From positions 1,302,001 to 1,366,000 of the forward strand of contig NZ_CP042431.1 of the NCBI RefSeq assembly GCF_007970185.1: 64,000 bases of DNA. Direction: 5' to 3'. Numbering within the stretch: position 1 is the stretch's first letter; each line of letters starts with the position of its first letter. This document shows positions 62,728 through 64,000 of this stretch, piece after piece. Position numbers and translations under genes: made by a program. This stretch comes from Pseudobacter ginsenosidimutans (lineage in GTDB: Bacteria > Bacteroidota > Bacteroidia > Chitinophagales > Chitinophagaceae). The notes below the pieces were generated by a model. The model was not told where the DNA came from. It saw only the letters and a list, made by a program, of their open reading frames with translations, and did no database searches.

Positions 62728-62843
62728 CAAAAATTTAAATCCGATGCTGTTTTCATCAAAATTTTATCTACTTATTATGAACATTGGTCCATAATCCTTT
62801 AAAATAACCCGACGAGCGGGTGAATTTCTTACAATGGACAGGA

Positions 62844-63701
62844 TCAGTTTGCTGAAGGGCACCTGTAAGATGATAGGTTGAAGGAGAAAGTGATCTCAGC
62901 AAAAATGTATTGGTCTTTTTGTTTGGAGAAGCCACGTTGTCTGCCTTCGATACCGATGATCTCCCCTGTTTCGTAGGACCTGTCCTGCAGCAGGCGGGCC
63001 ACTGAAGGCGTTCCATCCGGCAGATCAGGGAACTTATCTGCACCCACATAGGTTTTGCTCACATCATCCAGATAATCGGTACCGGTAAAGCGGTGCACCA
63101 CTTCAAAACCGATATTCATCCTTTCATTCAGTGCATACTTCACACCAACGCCGAAAGGAATACAAAAAGACATATTGCTGTAAGCTTTCCTGTCGGGATA
63201 AGCTGCAGAGCCCTGTCCTTCCGTTCCGAGCGGACGAAGAAAATATTTTTTACCGCCGAGATAGGCGAATGGATCATAATTGAAAACGCCGGCGCCCACT
63301 GTTACATAAGGAGTAAAACGATGATAGGGATCAGCCGGAATGAATTTGAAGAAATTGAAATCACCCTGAACCGCCAGCTCAAAAATATTGGTATTGAAGC
63401 TCAGGTTCCTCCTTTGCTGGTAAACATTGGAAGTATTATAAATATCGGAATAGCCGAGCTGTGCAAAGTGACCGGCTACGCGAAGGGCAATATAATTTCC
63501 GAATTGTTTGCGAAAGAAAACTCCCACTGCAGGCTTGGGCCTGTTAAGGCGGGCCCTGGTGTTGAGATCTCCGAAATAGTGAGCACCGCCAACTGAGATA
63601 CCAAATTCACCAACGTGAACATAGCTTTCATATTGGGCCATAACCTGTGATGTCTGGAGGAGCGTGCCCACCACCAGCAGTGAAAACACCAGTTTCTTCA
63701 T
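62844..63701 (-). CDS. DUF6089 family outer-membrane beta-barrel protein
   Basis: 285 residues. Signal peptide ends SQVMAQ. YVHVGEFGISVGGAHYFGDLNT is the DUF6089 opening; the remaining sequence shows alternating strands such as PKPAVGVFFRKQFGNYIALRV and FTPYVTVGAGVFNYDPFAY, as in small barrels. Function unknown. It lies between nadK and uppS, a conserved position in Bacteroidota. Confidence 0.85.
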   Translation of the reverse strand: MKKLVFSLLVVGTLLQTSQVMAQYESYVHVGEFGISVGGAHYFGDLNTRARLNRPKPAVGVFFRKQFGNYIALRVAGHFAQLGYSDIYNTSNVYQQRRNLSFNTNIFELAVQGDFNFFKFIPADPYHRFTPYVTVGAGVFNYDPFAYLGGKKYFLRPLGTEGQGSAAYPDRKAYSNMSFCIPFGVGVKYALNERMNIGFEVVHRFTGTDYLDDVSKTYVGADKFPDLPDGTPSVARLLQDRSYETGEIIGIEGRQRGFSKQKDQYIFAEITFSFNLSSYRCPSAN

Positions 63702-63807
63702 AACTGCAATATAATGATTAAGTATGTTGCCTTTAACGGCAGAACCTGGTTTTTCTGTCTATTGGAAAAGTTAAAGTACCGCTTCACAGCGGGTTTCACG
63801 GGAACGA

Positions 63808-64000
63808 TCAGTTTCTTGTATCAAGCCCCCACGACAATTTATTTCGAAGTGTCTGGAGAAAATTGTTTTCATTCAGTCTTACAAGACTGATGTTGAACGA
63901 TTCACGCCTTACCGCAAGTTGCACTTTCTTTTCCACAATTTCCTTTCTTGAGTCCAGTGCGCATATAAAATGATCGGCCCTCGCTTCCACTTCAAAAGAT
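63808..64000 (-). CDS. nadK: NAD kinase, 3' end only
   Basis: The frame is open to the window edge; only the last 64 residues or so are seen. FEVEARADHFICALDSRKEIV and the ending FLQTLRNKLSWGLDTRN are the C-terminal features of Bacteroidota NAD kinase, which makes NADP. The start lies beyond base 64000. Confidence rests on these motifs and on the conserved position upstream of DUF6089. Confidence 0.85.
   Translation of the reverse strand, partial: SFEVEARADHFICALDSRKEIVEKKVQLAVRRESFNISLVRLNENNFLQTLRNKLSWGLDTRN

Noticed and set aside
62807-62821. Short hairpin after the DUF6089 gene
   Set aside because: Only five base pairs with a broken T run on the minus strand, too weak to list as a terminator.
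1-64000. Mobile elements, prophage, CRISPR arrays, tRNA or rRNA genes
   Set aside because: No transposase, integrase, capsid or cas gene, no regular spaced repeats, and no cloverleaf or rRNA-like stretch was recognised; a covariance-model scan would be needed to exclude small RNA genes fully.

Overview
The window looks like chromosomal DNA of a Bacteroidota bacterium, most likely family Chitinophagaceae. The evidence is a SusC/SusD pair driven by an ECF sigma factor and FecR, the gliding lipoprotein GldH, BatD, LytS/LytTR two-component pairs (one with a beta-propeller sensor), the nadK-DUF6089-uppS-bamA-ompH-ompH order, and several TAnnTTTG boxes typical of the Bacteroidota sigma factor. I saw no rRNA, tRNA, CRISPR array, transposase, phage or conjugation genes. 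Genus and species cannot be told from what is visible.

Layout. 1-2.7 kb: 3' part of a propeller sensor kinase, then a NarL-type regulator and a kinase-like protein that has lost its catalytic residues. 2.8-7.6 kb (minus): LpxL-type acyltransferase, an AmgK-like sugar kinase fused to a RapZ C-terminal domain, a MurU-like nucleotidyltransferase, and NadB. 7.6-14.1 kb: lysoplasmalogenase, a lipoprotein, aldose epimerase divergent from galK, then DJ-1/PfpI, GyrI-like, Tag glycosylase and a WYL regulator. 14.1-20.9 kb (plus): hydroxyacyl-CoA dehydrogenase, an epimerase, a carboxypeptidase-regulatory-like protein, a LytTR regulator and a 981-residue propeller kinase. 20.9-25.9 kb: LpxD, an intergenic region with hairpins, a pseudouridine synthase, YicC, GldH and a HisKA/OmpR pair. 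25.9-31.9 kb: BatD, an unrecognised protein, a GAF-LytS/LytTR pair, an SDR and a YjjG-like phosphatase. 32-34.4 kb (minus): Psd, CdsA and a CPBP protease. 34.5-44.1 kb: DusB, an M28 peptidase, glutathione peroxidase, aldehyde dehydrogenase, glycerate kinase, a frameshifted GntP permease, a HEPN protein with a small partner, and TadA. 44.1-53.4 kb (minus): SusD, SusC, FecR and ECF sigma, then a DUF1080 protein and a secreted Gfo/Idh/MocA oxidoreductase. 53.6-64 kb: superoxide dismutase, a lipoprotein, then (minus) yidD-rnpA-rpmH, a repeat lipoprotein, MurI, two OmpH/Skp chaperones, BamA, UppS, DUF6089 and the end of NAD kinase.

Much of the window serves the cell envelope: lipid A acylation (LpxL, LpxD), phospholipid synthesis (CdsA, Psd), peptidoglycan precursors and probable recycling (MurI, UppS, AmgK/MurU-like), outer-membrane assembly (BamA, OmpH) and membrane insertion (YidD). 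Four sets of two-component genes and one ECF/FecR/SusCD circuit provide sensing.

The observations most worth following up are the catalytically empty histidine-kinase homologue beside a NarL regulator, the AmgK-RapZ fusion beside MurU, the structured intergenic region whose terminator stops 4 bases before the pseudouridine synthase start codon, the long structured leader of rpmH, and the HEPN/small-protein pair.
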